From assembly GCA_002361425.1 (NCBI GenBank), contig DESW01000014.1, positions 9,131 to 73,130 of the forward strand: 64,000 bases of DNA. Reading direction: 5' to 3'. Of the stretch, positions 7,864 through 16,416 are shown in pieces. The translations under genes and the position numbers were made by a program. The DNA comes from Candidatus Saccharibacteria bacterium UBA3304 (lineage in GTDB: Bacteria; Patescibacteriota; Saccharimonadia; Saccharimonadales; Saccharimonadaceae). Numbering within the stretch: position 1 is the first letter of the stretch; each line of letters begins with the position of its first letter. The notes beneath the pieces were generated by a model that saw nothing but the letters and a program-made list of their open reading frames with translations, made no database searches and was not told the DNA's origin.

Positions 7864-7901
7864 GATAAGGATGCTGATATAACAGATGATATAATATGCT
7901 T

Positions 7902-9485
7902 ATGGATAAAAAGAAACTTCATTATGATGGCCCAGTAGTTCTCGTCGTCCTCGACGGCGTCGGTATTCGCGAGAACTCCAGTTTTAACGCGGTCAAAAAA
8001 GCACATCTTGAAAACTATAATCACTACATCGACGACTATCCTTGCGCAGCAATCAATGCTAGCGGTAAGTGGGTAGGCATTCCTGACGGCGATATGGGCA
8101 ACAGTGAAGTTGGTCATAACGCGATGGGTGCCGGCGAGATCGTTCTTCAGCGCAGTGCTGCCGTTGAGCAGGCAATTATGGACGGTAAAGCCTTTACTGA
8201 GCCAGTTTGGCAGGACACCGTTAAGCGTGTTATCGATAATAATTCGACCCTACATTTCATGGGCATCTTCAGTGATGGTAACGTTCATTCCAATATTGCT
8301 CACCTCGAGAAAATGCTCGAGCAGGCCCATAAAGACGGCGTTAAGCGCGTACGCATTCATGCACTTATCGATGGTCGTGACGTGCCGCCTCAGAGTGAGC
8401 CAAAATACATTCAGCGCATCGAAAAATTTGTCGTAAAACTCGGTAGCCCAGACTATAAAATCGCCAGTGGCGGCGGCCGCATGGTCATTACTTGCGATCG
8501 CTACAATAACGATTGGGGCATGGTTGAAAAAGGTTGGCATACGCACGTTCTCGGCGAAGGTCGTCAGTTTGCTAGCGCAACCGAAGCAGTTGAAACTTTT
8601 CGCAAGGAAGAGCCAGGCCTTCAGGATCAGTACATGCCTGCCTTCGTCGTCGCCGAAGATGGCAAGGCTATCGGCACGATTAACGATGGCGATGCTGTTG
8701 TTTACATCGATTTCCGTGCTGACCGCGCTATCGAAATTGCCCGCGCCTTCACTTATGATGACTTCTCGTATTTCGATCGCATTCGCCGCCCAGACGTTCG
8801 CTTTGTTGGTATGACCGAGTATGACGAGGATATTCACGTTCCGCAGTATACTCTCGTCCAGACGCCAGTCTTCAAGCATTCGCTTACTAAGCATCTCGCT
8901 GCGGCCGGTATCCGTCAGTATGCAATTTCCGAGACGGTTAAATTCGGTCACATTACTTACTACTTCAATGGCAACTCTTATGATGTCCCAGCCGGCGAGG
9001 TCGAGGAAGAGGTTCCTTCCTACAAGGAGCCGTTCAATACGCGCCCATGGATGAAGTCCGCTGAAATTACCGATAAGCTTGTCGCTGCAATTGAGAGCGG
9101 CAATTATGACTTCCTTCGCGTGAACTATCCTGGTGGTGATATGGTCGGCCACTTTGGCGAACTCGAGCCAACGATTATCGCAATGGAATCCATCGACGTC
9201 TGCCTCAAGCGTATCGTTGACGCCGTGAATAAACTTGGCGGTATTACGATTATTACTGCCGACCACGGTAACGCCGAGGAGCTCATTGATGAGCAGGGTA
9301 ATCCGAAGACTTCGCATACGACTAATAAGATTCCATTTGCGCTCGTTGATGACACGGACAACAAAGCGCTTTACAGGGTAAAGAAGGGTGAATTTGGTCT
9401 CGCTAACGTTGCTTCGACTGTCGCTGATTTGCTCGGTGTCGAGCCTGACGAAGCTTGGCTCCCATCGATTATTGAGGTAAAATAA
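7902..9485 (+). CDS. gpmI: 2,3-bisphosphoglycerate-independent phosphoglycerate mutase
   Basis: About 527 residues, full length for the Mn-dependent alkaline-phosphatase-type mutase of glycolysis (3-PG to 2-PG). VLDGVG near the N-terminus carries the first metal Asp. The catalytic Ser is in GDMGNSEVGH, the bisphosphate-binding region has DGRDVPP, and the second metal site shows GGDMVGH and TADHGNAEE. I choose ATG 7902 rather than the in-frame ATG 7896: TATAAT sits at 7890-7895, so an mRNA starting near 7902 would be leaderless, the same geometry as obg. No Shine-Dalgarno is present. The next gene begins four bases after its stop, suggesting co-transcription. Confidence 0.95.
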   Translation: MDKKKLHYDGPVVLVVLDGVGIRENSSFNAVKKAHLENYNHYIDDYPCAAINASGKWVGIPDGDMGNSEVGHNAMGAGEIVLQRSAAVEQAIMDGKAFTEPVWQDTVKRVIDNNSTLHFMGIFSDGNVHSNIAHLEKMLEQAHKDGVKRVRIHALIDGRDVPPQSEPKYIQRIEKFVVKLGSPDYKIASGGGRMVITCDRYNNDWGMVEKGWHTHVLGEGRQFASATEAVETFRKEEPGLQDQYMPAFVVAEDGKAIGTINDGDAVVYIDFRADRAIEIARAFTYDDFSYFDRIRRPDVRFVGMTEYDEDIHVPQYTLVQTPVFKHSLTKHLAAAGIRQYAISETVKFGHITYYFNGNSYDVPAGEVEEEVPSYKEPFNTRPWMKSAEITDKLVAAIESGNYDFLRVNYPGGDMVGHFGELEPTIIAMESIDVCLKRIVDAVNKLGGITIITADHGNAEELIDEQGNPKTSHTTNKIPFALVDDTDNKALYRVKKGEFGLANVASTVADLLGVEPDEAWLPSIIEVK

Positions 9486-9489
9486 AACC

Positions 9490-10185
9490 ATGAACACTTT
9501 GGGTATGGTCATCGCTGCAAACGTATTCGCAACTATTGCGATTCTTTGCGGACTTAAGTTATTCGATCTCGGTAGTTCTCTTGCCGATCCGATTCGCAAA
9601 TATGGTCCAATTCTTGGCACCGTTTTCGCTGTCGTCGCTATCTTTAACTTCCTACTCAAAGACACGCTTGATTTAACTGACGGCAACTATACGCTCTGGA
9701 TGGTTGTCGTTAGTATGATAGGTTTTGCTTTCTATGACTTCATGGTCAACTTCGCGAAGCGTGGCCTGCTAGAGCCAAAAAGTAAAGAATCTCGCAAACG
9801 TGGTCGCGTCTCAAAAATGTCAGTTACTGCAGTCGCTTTACTGGATATTCTTTCGGGTGCAATCTTCGGTGCCGCTGCCGGTATTAGCTTTACGCTCAAC
9901 TTCGGTACTGGTATCGTCACGCTTTGTTCGCTCATTCTGCTTCAGATCGTTATGAAAGTTGCCGTTATTCGTCGTTATCAGGATGCGCGCTTCACGCGCA
10001 AAGAAAACATTACAGTACTCGTTTTATCGCTTGCGACTTCGCCAATTGTTGCATCGCTCGTCAATCTATGGGCGCGCGACCGCTACCGTCATGTTGGCAT
10101 TTTTATGGCGCTTGCCATTGGCTATCTAGCCTACCTCGGTATCTATCAGGTGGTGCTTATTGTCAAAAAGCTCCAAAACAGATAA
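9490..10185 (+). CDS. Polytopic membrane protein of unknown function
   Basis: 231 residues with about six or seven hydrophobic segments: roughly 5-25, 37-57, 67-87, a charged loop (KRGLLEPKSKESRKRGR) near 90-107, then 110-130, 133-155, 167-190 and 200-225. The central basic loop suggests a cytoplasmic side there. It follows gpmI after four bases and precedes the galU-like gene by 12 bases. No ligand-binding His or acidic motif stands out, so I do not assign it to a transporter family. Confidence 0.75.
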   Translation: MNTLGMVIAANVFATIAILCGLKLFDLGSSLADPIRKYGPILGTVFAVVAIFNFLLKDTLDLTDGNYTLWMVVVSMIGFAFYDFMVNFAKRGLLEPKSKESRKRGRVSKMSVTAVALLDILSGAIFGAAAGISFTLNFGTGIVTLCSLILLQIVMKVAVIRRYQDARFTRKENITVLVLSLATSPIVASLVNLWARDRYRHVGIFMALAIGYLAYLGIYQVVLIVKKLQNR

Positions 10186-10197
10186 AATAAGCTTATT

Positions 10198-11037
10198 ATG
10201 CAGATCAAAAAAGCTATTATTCCAGTTGCAGGCTGGGGCACTCGCCGCTTGCCTATCACTAAGGTAATTGAGAAGGCTATGCTTCCTATCGGCAACCGTC
10301 CGCTCGCGGATTATGTCGTTGAAGACTGCGCTAAGGCTGGTATCGAAGACGTCTATATCGTCATCGACGAAAAACCATTTTCTCAGATTAAAGCTTATTA
10401 CGAAGAAAACGAAAAGTTGAATAATTATCTCGTCGCTCGCGGCAAGGCTGATAAGGTTTCCATTGCAAACACTCAGCGCCCAGGTATGACGATTCATTTT
10501 TATTGCCAGAAAGACGTTGACGCTCGTTACGGCTCTGCTTGCCCAGTCGCACAGGTTGTAGAAGAGTTCGGTATTGATGAGCCAACTGTTGTCCTTATGG
10601 GTGATGACTTCATTTATAATGCTGATGGTTCTTCTGACCTCGTTCGCCTCATGGGATGTATTAATGAGCCTACTGATTCTGCAATGCTTGCAACCGAAAT
10701 CGATCCAAATGACGTCGAAAAATACGGCGTGCTCAAGGTTGATGACGGTATCTTGACCGGTATTTACGAAAAGCCAAAGAAAGAGGAAGCTCCGAGTAAC
10801 CTCATTAACATTAGCAAATACATCATGTCGCCTGTGCTTTTGAAGCGCATCGTTGATTACTGTCATGAGCACGATTTCGGCCCTGGCGATCAGGAGTATC
10901 TCATTACTGATCCAATCATCGACCACATCAAAGCTGGCGAAAAAATCTACGTCAAGCCAATTCGGGGTGAATATCTTGATGGCGGTTCCGCAGAGGGCTG
11001 GCTCCACGCAAATAACGTAGTTTGCGGCGGTAAATAA
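10198..11037 (+). CDS. galU: UTP-glucose-1-phosphate uridylyltransferase-like nucleotidyltransferase
   Basis: 279 residues. The nucleotidyltransferase start is classic: KKAIIPVAGWGTRRLPITK at residues 4-22, the GxGTRxLP loop with the following Lys, then KAMLPIGNRPLADYVVED. Further motifs are VVLMGDDF near residue 130, YGVLKVDDG and EYLDGGSAEGW near the end. GalU makes UDP-glucose for surface glycans. The size is slightly short for GalU and a related sugar-nucleotide synthase is possible. TAAAAT at 10183-10188 lies nine bases before the ATG, so it may also have its own leaderless transcript. The stop overlaps the next start (TAATG). Confidence 0.85.
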   Translation: MQIKKAIIPVAGWGTRRLPITKVIEKAMLPIGNRPLADYVVEDCAKAGIEDVYIVIDEKPFSQIKAYYEENEKLNNYLVARGKADKVSIANTQRPGMTIHFYCQKDVDARYGSACPVAQVVEEFGIDEPTVVLMGDDFIYNADGSSDLVRLMGCINEPTDSAMLATEIDPNDVEKYGVLKVDDGILTGIYEKPKKEEAPSNLINISKYIMSPVLLKRIVDYCHEHDFGPGDQEYLITDPIIDHIKAGEKIYVKPIRGEYLDGGSAEGWLHANNVVCGGK

Positions 11038-11255
11038 TGCAGATTTCTGTGCGCGTCAAACCTGGTGTAAAGGGTGCGACGCGCCTTGAAAAACAAGAAG
11101 ACGGCAGTTATGTCGCCTTTTTGCATGCACGTGCGCACGACGGGGAAGCGAATAAAGCGCTCATCGAGCTAATCTCTGATGAATTTTCCGTACCAAAAAC
11201 GAGCATCAATATTACTTCCGGTGCTCATTCGCGTGATAAGAAAATCTCTTTCTAA
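11037..11255 (+). CDS. DUF167 (YggU-like) small protein
   Basis: 72 residues covering the whole DUF167 fold: VRVKPGVKGA at the start, ARAHDGEANKALIELI in the middle and the closing GAHSRDKKI. Function unknown, probably cytoplasmic. Its start overlaps the stop of the galU-like gene (TAATG). It ends exactly where the convergent rarA gene ends (11255/11256), with no terminator between them. Confidence 0.9.
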   Translation: MQISVRVKPGVKGATRLEKQEDGSYVAFLHARAHDGEANKALIELISDEFSVPKTSINITSGAHSRDKKISF

Positions 11256-12434
11256 TTATTTTAGGAATTTCTCGTCTTTAATTTCGTCTGGTAGATAATT
11301 TTTGTCGAGCTTGAAGCCGGCTTCCCATTTTTGCCCTTCGCCAAAACCGAGTTCTTTCATGAGCTTAGTTGGTGCATTGCGGAGCCAGATTGGCACCGGC
11401 AGTCCCATCGTGCGACGTGCCATGTCGGAAGCTGCGTACCAGGCGTCAGTAGTCTGGCGGGATTTCTTCGACTTTGCGAGTGCGGTCGTGACGTGCGCAA
11501 GAATTAATCCGCTCTCTGGCATACCGATACGTTCAACTGCCATGAAGGCATTGAGTGCCAAGCCTAGTGCGCCATTGCCGGCTAGTCCGATATCTTCTGA
11601 AGCAAAAATCACCATGCGGCGCGCGACGAATTTTGGATCTTCGCCAGCATCGAGCATACGCGCAAGGTAATAGAGCGCCGCATCGGCGTCGCCGCCACGC
11701 ATCGACTTAATAAAAGCGGAGATGTTGTCATAATGCTTGTCGCCTTTTTTGTCGTAGCCAGGCACTTTACGGCCGGCCGCTTCGAGCACTTCTTGTACGC
11801 CAACTTTCTGCGATAAACTGAGCGCTAATTCGAGGTCGCCGAGTGCTGAACGGGCATCGCCGCCGGATAATTCAGCAAGATAATCAACTGCGGCTTTCGT
11901 AACACGTTTGGTTGCTTTCTCGGCCTTAATAGCGCGATTAAGTACGGCAATAATATCGTCTTTGCTCAGATGCTTTACGACTACGACGCGACTGCGGCTG
12001 AGAAGCGGGGAAATCACTTCGAAGCTCGGATTCTCGGTCGTGGCGCCAATCAAGGTAATCAAACCAGATTCGACGTGTGGCAAAAAGGCATCCTGCTGCG
12101 CCTTATTGAAGCGGTGAATTTCGTCTACGAACAATACGGTGCGCTGTTTGAGGTTCCAGTTTTTCTTGGCCACTTCGACGACTTTTTCGACGTCTTTTTT
12201 GCCGCTTGTGACGGCAGAAATTTCGATAAAATCTGCTTTAAATTCCTTCGCGATGATACGCGCAAGCGTAGTCTTACCGGTACCAGGAGGGCCCCAGAAA
12301 ATAATGTTCACTGGCTCCTGTTTGCGCACGATTTCGGTAAGGATTTTGCCCTCACCAATAATCTCATCCTGGCCAATCACCTCATCGAGGCTCTTTGGGC
12401 GCATGCGTTCAGCGAGCGGGACTCTATTGTCCAT
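11256..12434 (-). CDS. rarA: Replication-associated recombination protein A (AAA ATPase, MgsA/RarA)
   Basis: 392 residues. RarA acts at stalled replication forks and belongs to the clamp-loader AAA clade. It starts with [17 protein letters not shown]. Walker A is GPPGTGKTT near residue 49-57, Walker B is [16 protein letters not shown], and sensor 1 is [11 protein letters not shown]. The C-terminal tetramerisation region ends with [14 protein letters not shown] Shine-Dalgarno (AAGGAGA) precedes the ATG, which overlaps the end of the tandem Nudix gene by 11 bases, so it is the third gene of a minus-strand operon. Confidence 0.96.
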   Translation of the reverse strand: MDNRVPLAERMRPKSLDEVIGQDEIIGEGKILTEIVRKQEPVNIIFWGPPGTGKTTLARIIAKEFKADFIEISAVTSGKKDVEKVVEVAKKNWNLKQRTVLFVDEIHRFNKAQQDAFLPHVESGLITLIGATTENPSFEVISPLLSRSRVVVVKHLSKDDIIAVLNRAIKAEKATKRVTKAAVDYLAELSGGDARSALGDLELALSLSQKVGVQEVLEAAGRKVPGYDKKGDKHYDNISAFIKSMRGGDADAALYYLARMLDAGEDPKFVARRMVIFASEDIGLAGNGALGLALNAFMAVERIGMPESGLILAHVTTALAKSKKSRQTTDAWYAASDMARRTMGLPVPIWLRNAPTKLMKELGFGEGQKWEAGFKLDKNYLPDEIKDEKFLK

Positions 12435-13422
12435 ATTTCTCCTTTAAAACTTTGCGAGCGGCGCGCAAAATTGCTAGCTCACGAGCGGTGAAGAATTTTG
12501 CCTGATAAATCATATCGGTAGTATCAATCTTTTCGACCGCTGCGATTGCGGCGTCGATATTATCGAACCATTCTAGCTCAAAGCCGTCCTCTTCTTCGTC
12601 GTCCATCAGATTATTGCCGACGAATTCTGTCGCACGTGCGAGGAAGGCGTAGGAAATATTAAACTGGCCAAACTTATGGCGCGTTTCGTGTGTATAGCCA
12701 AGCGTGCAAAGTGGCTCGATTTTCCAACCGGCCTCTTCGATAACCTCACGATGTAATGCCTCGGTGATTAATTCACCTGGATCAATACCGCCGCCAGGTA
12801 GCTTGTAATAGCCACGATTCTTAGCATTAATTAGAGCAACGCGATAATCCTTGTCGACTAGCACAGCGCGTGAAGCAGTGCGCTCATCGAAAGTCGACTC
12901 GTCCTTGTCTTCTGGCAAGCCGAAATCGCTGTCGCGGAAATGCTCGATGCACTTGTCCGGTACGATATCTACGCGGAAATCAGTGAAGGTATTATTCTCG
13001 TTGTAATCGAAGTAGGCATCAATCGTTTTACCGCGAAAAACGTCCGGCATCCAGTGCTCGTCGTCACCCCACATTTTGTTGTATGGCAGGGAATTAATTT
13101 CGTACCAGCCCGGGATGAGCTCATCGGTCTCGACCGGCTCGCCGTCAAAATCCTCGCTCATGTAAACATGGGTAATGTCGGTTTCTGGCTCGCCTTTATA
13201 GTAGAGGTTGCGAAAGACAATCTGGCCAACCTTATGCGCGTCGCGGACCTTGATTCCAACCTCTTCCTCAGCCTCGCGAATTGCAGCAGCTTTTGGTGTT
13301 TCGCCTGGCTCAACTTTGCCGCCTGGCTCAGTTAATTTTCCGGCACCAAAACCGCGTTTCTTGATTCCTAGGCAGGTCTTATTGCCGCGTTTTAGAATCA
13401 TCAAAGTTAGGTGTCGAATCAT
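12424..13422 (-). CDS. Tandem Nudix hydrolase; MTH1-like first domain
   Basis: 332 residues with two complete Nudix boxes (GX5EX7REUXEEXGU): one at about 34-57 (GGKVEPGE, REAEEEVGI), the other near 210-233 (GGIDPGE, REVIEEAGW). The first half resembles MTH1, the 8-oxo-dGTP sanitising enzyme, well beyond the box: HKVGQIVF follows it, and NKMWGDDEHWMPDVFRG matches the MTH1 segment whose Trp-x-Asp-Asp residues read the oxidised base. The second half is an ordinary Nudix domain with no clear substrate. A strong AGGAGG precedes the ATG. Its neighbours are a PPDK-type ATP-binding domain (8-base gap) and rarA (overlap). Confidence 0.85.
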   Translation of the reverse strand: MIRHLTLMILKRGNKTCLGIKKRGFGAGKLTEPGGKVEPGETPKAAAIREAEEEVGIKVRDAHKVGQIVFRNLYYKGEPETDITHVYMSEDFDGEPVETDELIPGWYEINSLPYNKMWGDDEHWMPDVFRGKTIDAYFDYNENNTFTDFRVDIVPDKCIEHFRDSDFGLPEDKDESTFDERTASRAVLVDKDYRVALINAKNRGYYKLPGGGIDPGELITEALHREVIEEAGWKIEPLCTLGYTHETRHKFGQFNISYAFLARATEFVGNNLMDDEEEDGFELEWFDNIDAAIAAVEKIDTTDMIYQAKFFTARELAILRAARKVLKEKYGQ

Positions 13423-13429
13423 ACGCCTC

Positions 13430-14095
13430 CTATGCGCTTAATGGTCTTGTTCTTAAGATATATAATACTCCATTTACGAAGGCCCAGTCTAGGCTAACAG
13501 GGGCGCCGATTGCTTTTTCGGCCTTGCGCACGGCGTGCCACAGTTGCTGAACCTGATCGGCTTCCAATATAAGCTCGTCTTCGTCGCTTTCAAGCGCCAC
13601 GGTGCCGTCACGCTTGTCGACTAGAATCATTTCACTCTCATCTTCATTTCCGAGCACGCTGTTATTTGCCCACAAATCTGCCTCGATAACTATCTCGTCG
13701 CGCGCATCAGTATAGGGGTTCTGTGAATGAATCATACCACGTAGCTCGCCGTCGAGAAATTCCTGCACGACGATTGCGCTTGGCGTCCAGCGGCGCTCGG
13801 CGTTTGCCTGCATGTACATAATTGTTTCAATCAATTTATCGCGCGATACTGGCGCAATTGTTTCGGTGGCGTCGCTAGAAACTGGGGAAGCGCGCAAAAT
13901 CACTTTCTGGATTTCGAGTTTGTCGAATTCGCGCAAGATTTCGTTACTCAAACCATAGCCGACATGCTTATCGATAGGCACGATAAAGCCACGTGCGGTA
14001 CGTAGGCCGGCACGCTTAGTCTTAGCTAAGAGCGAACCTAACTGGCCGACAATTCGAATGTCGTCGCTAGCGTCTAAGGTTAGAGTATTACTCAT
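13430..14095 (-). CDS. Stand-alone PPDK/PEP-synthase-type ATP-binding domain
   Basis: 221 residues. Several blocks match the N-terminal ATP-binding domain of pyruvate phosphate dikinase and PEP synthase by eye: LGSLLAKTKRAGLRTARGFIV at the start, VILRASPVSSDATE (for VRSSATSEDxxx), SAIVVQEFLDGELRGMIHS then NPYT, and the closing DWAFVNGVLYILRTRPLS (for DxEWAxxDGxLYILQARPLT). The swivelling phosphohistidine and PEP-binding domains are absent, and the core is about 100 residues shorter than usual. It could phosphorylate a separate partner or just bind ATP. TATAAT (14109-14104) lies eight bases before the ATG, suggesting a leaderless first gene of the operon with the Nudix and rarA genes. Confidence 0.65.
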   Translation of the reverse strand: MSNTLTLDASDDIRIVGQLGSLLAKTKRAGLRTARGFIVPIDKHVGYGLSNEILREFDKLEIQKVILRASPVSSDATETIAPVSRDKLIETIMYMQANAERRWTPSAIVVQEFLDGELRGMIHSQNPYTDARDEIVIEADLWANNSVLGNEDESEMILVDKRDGTVALESDEDELILEADQVQQLWHAVRKAEKAIGAPVSLDWAFVNGVLYILRTRPLSA

Positions 14096-14118
14096 ATTTG
14101 TTAATTATATCATAAACA

Positions 14119-14147
14119 TTGACTTTTTGCACATTTTGTGCTATAAT
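14119..14147 (+). promoter_or_regulatory. Strong promoter of the coiled-coil protein gene
   Basis: TTGACT (14119-14124), 17-base spacer ending TGTGC, TATAAT (14142-14147). The leader of about 53 bases holds a TTTGTC/GACAAA hairpin and ends with AAGGAGG before ATG 14207. Confidence 0.85.
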
Positions 14148-14206
14148 GAAGGCATACCATTAGGTTTGTCGCTTATAGACAAAAGTACATTGAAGGAGGT
14201 TGTATT

Positions 14207-14839
14207 ATGGGATACACCAACAAAGAGTTAACAGAGAAATGGCATGCAGAACGCGACCGCGCTAATCAGGAGCAGGCACGCGCAGCAGAGCTTCAGGGCA
14301 AGCTGGCAGCTGTTCAGGATCGCAACAGTGAGCTTGAGAAGCTCAATGGCGAACTCGAAGATAAGCTTAAGGCTTCTCAGGCCCGCATGGATGCACTCGA
14401 GGAACAGATTAAGTTTCATGAGGCTGCCACTAAGAGCGCAAACGAAGACGCTAATGAACAGCGTGCTAAGGTTGCTAAGCTTGAAGCGCAGCTCAAGGCT
14501 AAAAAAGAACGTCTGAGTCCTGGTGCTCAGGATCTGATTTCGCATACTAAGCACGATCCGGATGCAGATATCATTTCTACGGACGCTATCATTCATGCTG
14601 CTGCATCAGTTGCTTCATCTAGCGAGAAGGACACCAGCTTCCTTAATGTCATTTTAGCGGCAAGCGCAAGCGATCCCGCAGTCGAAGAACGTAGCTATAT
14701 CGAACTCACCGACGGTGATGACGAAGGCGACGACGAAGAAGACGATGATGATAACGAAGAGGAAGAGGAGCCAAATGAGTCTGGCGCTCCATATGGACGC
14801 TCGCCCGATGGCGAGTATCTTGATCCAGACGAGGCTTGA
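14207..14839 (+). CDS. Coiled-coil protein with acidic tail
   Basis: 210 residues. Residues about 5-105 are a charged, Leu-spaced coiled coil with no proline. A flexible Ala/Ser region follows, and residues about 168-190 are an almost pure Asp/Glu run. There is no signal peptide or membrane segment. I recognise no family. A strong promoter, an optimal Shine-Dalgarno and a strong terminator suggest a monocistronic, well expressed gene. It ends in TGA, one of the cases showing that UGA is a stop in this genome. Confidence 0.85.
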   Translation: MGYTNKELTEKWHAERDRANQEQARAAELQGKLAAVQDRNSELEKLNGELEDKLKASQARMDALEEQIKFHEAATKSANEDANEQRAKVAKLEAQLKAKKERLSPGAQDLISHTKHDPDADIISTDAIIHAAASVASSSEKDTSFLNVILAASASDPAVEERSYIELTDGDDEGDDEEDDDDNEEEEEPNESGAPYGRSPDGEYLDPDEA

Positions 14840-14881
14840 TTCTGACAAGAAGTAATTCTCAGTTTTAACTCACCGACAAAA

Positions 14882-14913
14882 AACCACCGCATCCGTGCGG
14901 TGGTTCCTTTTTT
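14882..14913. terminator. Terminator between the coiled-coil gene and the SPFH gene
   Basis: AACCACCGCA (14882-14891), TCCG loop, TGCGGTGGTT (14896-14905), then CC and seven T on the plus side. A preceding A run gives a T tract on the minus side, so it may also end the convergent SPFH gene. Confidence 0.9.
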
Positions 14914-14916
14914 ATC

Positions 14917-15657
14917 TTAAGCCTTGAAGATGCTCTTGATGTCGTTTGGAAGCATGATTACGGTCTTCTGGCTTGGGTCGGAAGAAATCTTTTCAAGCGT
15001 CTGAAGAGTACGAATCTGAATACCGCCTGGAGTATGAGCGAGAAGCTGTGCAGCCTCGGCAACGGACTTAGCGGCAGATTTTTCACCTTCTGCGGCAATG
15101 ATTGCGGCGCGGCGTTCGCGTTCAGCTTCTGCCTGCTTTGCCATTGCGCGTTTCATATCACCTGGGAGCTCGATGTTTTGGAGTTTAACGTTCTCAATAT
15201 CGATACCCCACTTGTCAGTCTCCTTATCGACGATTTCCTTAATCTGAGCGGAAATTTCATCACGCTTAGAAAGAAGCTCATCAAGCTCGAAGTTACCGGT
15301 GATATCACGGAGAGCAGCCTGAGCAAAGTTTGTAGTTGCGTAGACATAGTTAGTAGTCTCAAGCAAAGCCTTTGCTGGATCGAGCACGCGGAAGTAAACG
15401 ATTGCATCGACACCTACGGTGACGTTATCCTTAGTAATAACTTCCTGCTTTGGCACATCAATAGGTGTGGAACGAACGTCGACACGAGAGACGGTCTGCA
15501 AGTATGGAATGATGACGCGTAGACCTGGTTGCTTAATACCGCTATACTTGCCAAGCGTAAAGACAACACCGCGCTCAAACTGACGAATAACACGGCAGCC
15601 TGGCAAGATAACGAGCAAAATCACGAAGATAATTACTCCAATAATTAGTTCTGGCAT
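14917..15657 (-). CDS. SPFH/Band 7 (slipin, stomatin-like) membrane protein
   Basis: 246 residues, typical for a bacterial slipin. One N-terminal membrane anchor at about residues 4-24 is followed by the Band 7 domain with FERGVVFTLGKYSG, PGLRVIIPYLQ, RSTPIDVPKQEVITKDNVTV and the D-Y-FRV motif. A helical stretch rich in Ala, Glu and Arg (AEAERERRAAIIAAEGEK) and a TLEKISSD end complete it. Such proteins organise membrane microdomains or control a membrane protease; no NfeD partner is seen here. AAAGGAG precedes the ATG. It is separated from the dsbA-like gene upstream by about 40 bases. Confidence 0.95.
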   Translation of the reverse strand: MPELIIGVIIFVILLVILPGCRVIRQFERGVVFTLGKYSGIKQPGLRVIIPYLQTVSRVDVRSTPIDVPKQEVITKDNVTVGVDAIVYFRVLDPAKALLETTNYVYATTNFAQAALRDITGNFELDELLSKRDEISAQIKEIVDKETDKWGIDIENVKLQNIELPGDMKRAMAKQAEAERERRAAIIAAEGEKSAAKSVAEAAQLLAHTPGGIQIRTLQTLEKISSDPSQKTVIMLPNDIKSIFKA

Positions 15658-15696
15658 ATTAAATACTCCTTTTGTTTTTTCTTAATTAATTATACC

Positions 15697-16416
15697 TTAT
15701 TTCGAAGCAAGGCCAGCATCCATTAGGCGCTGAACTTCCTTGTAGTCATTATCGGTATTCCAGGTGCCCGCAAAGCCGTCTGCGGTGAATTTGTCGAAGA
15801 AGAAACGTGGCACGCCGCCATTGATTTTCTTCTGAGCTTCCTTCGTGTTTTTGTCGAGCTCAGCAACAGTCTCGTTATTTTTCATGCAGCTAACGAGCTT
15901 GTCGCGATCGATACTATCTAGCTCGTCGGCGATATTATAGAAGTAATCCATGCTGAGTGTAGGAATTTTCTCGCTATAGCGGTCTACACCGATGCCACGA
16001 GAGTGGTAATCTTTGTAGATCTTAGCGAGCAATGCGTAGTAGTATCCCCAGAAGTCACCCTGTTTTGCAGCGCAATATGCTGCTTCGCCAGCTGGGCGAC
16101 TATTCGTCGAGTGGCCGTTTTCATAGTTTACGTCCGTGACGCGAATCTCGAATAAGATGTTATTTTCTTCAATGTAATGCTTGTCGAAGTGCTCCATATT
16201 GGCAGCAACCGCATCAGAGAACTTGTCACAGTATGGACAGAAGATATCGGTGTACATAATAAAGTGATGCGTTGCGGTCTCTTTATTGCCCTTAGTCATT
16301 TGTTCATTCCAGACGGTCATATCAATCGGTGTAGGATTAATCGAGTTAAAGATAACTAGTGCGCCCAAAAAACCGACGACTAAGACTAAGAGTCCGATTC
16401 TAATGGCTTTTTGCAT
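15697..16416 (-). CDS. Membrane-anchored DsbA-like thiol oxidoreductase
   Basis: 239 residues. A signal anchor spans about residues 6-24, so the catalytic domain faces outside. The active site is Cys60-Pro-Tyr-Cys63 in TDIFCPYCDKF, followed by a long helical insertion and the cis-Pro loop GGVPRFFFDKF. This is the DsbA-like/BdbD thioredoxin-fold layout for making disulfide bonds in exported proteins. An AGGAGG site precedes the ATG, which overlaps the end of the upstream CPSC membrane protein by 17 bases, so the two are tightly coupled and may be redox partners. It is the third gene of the superoxide reductase operon. Confidence 0.9.
   Translation of the reverse strand: MQKAIRIGLLVLVVGFLGALVIFNSINPTPIDMTVWNEQMTKGNKETATHHFIMYTDIFCPYCDKFSDAVAANMEHFDKHYIEENNILFEIRVTDVNYENGHSTNSRPAGEAAYCAAKQGDFWGYYYALLAKIYKDYHSRGIGVDRYSEKIPTLSMDYFYNIADELDSIDRDKLVSCMKNNETVAELDKNTKEAQKKINGGVPRFFFDKFTADGFAGTWNTDNDYKEVQRLMDAGLASK

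Noticed and set aside
8250..9686. 478-codon open frame on the minus strand
   Set aside because: It is antisense to gpmI and the following membrane gene; no domain and no start signal.
11240..11270. Terminator between the DUF167 gene and rarA
   Set aside because: The convergent stops touch and no hairpin with a T tract is present.
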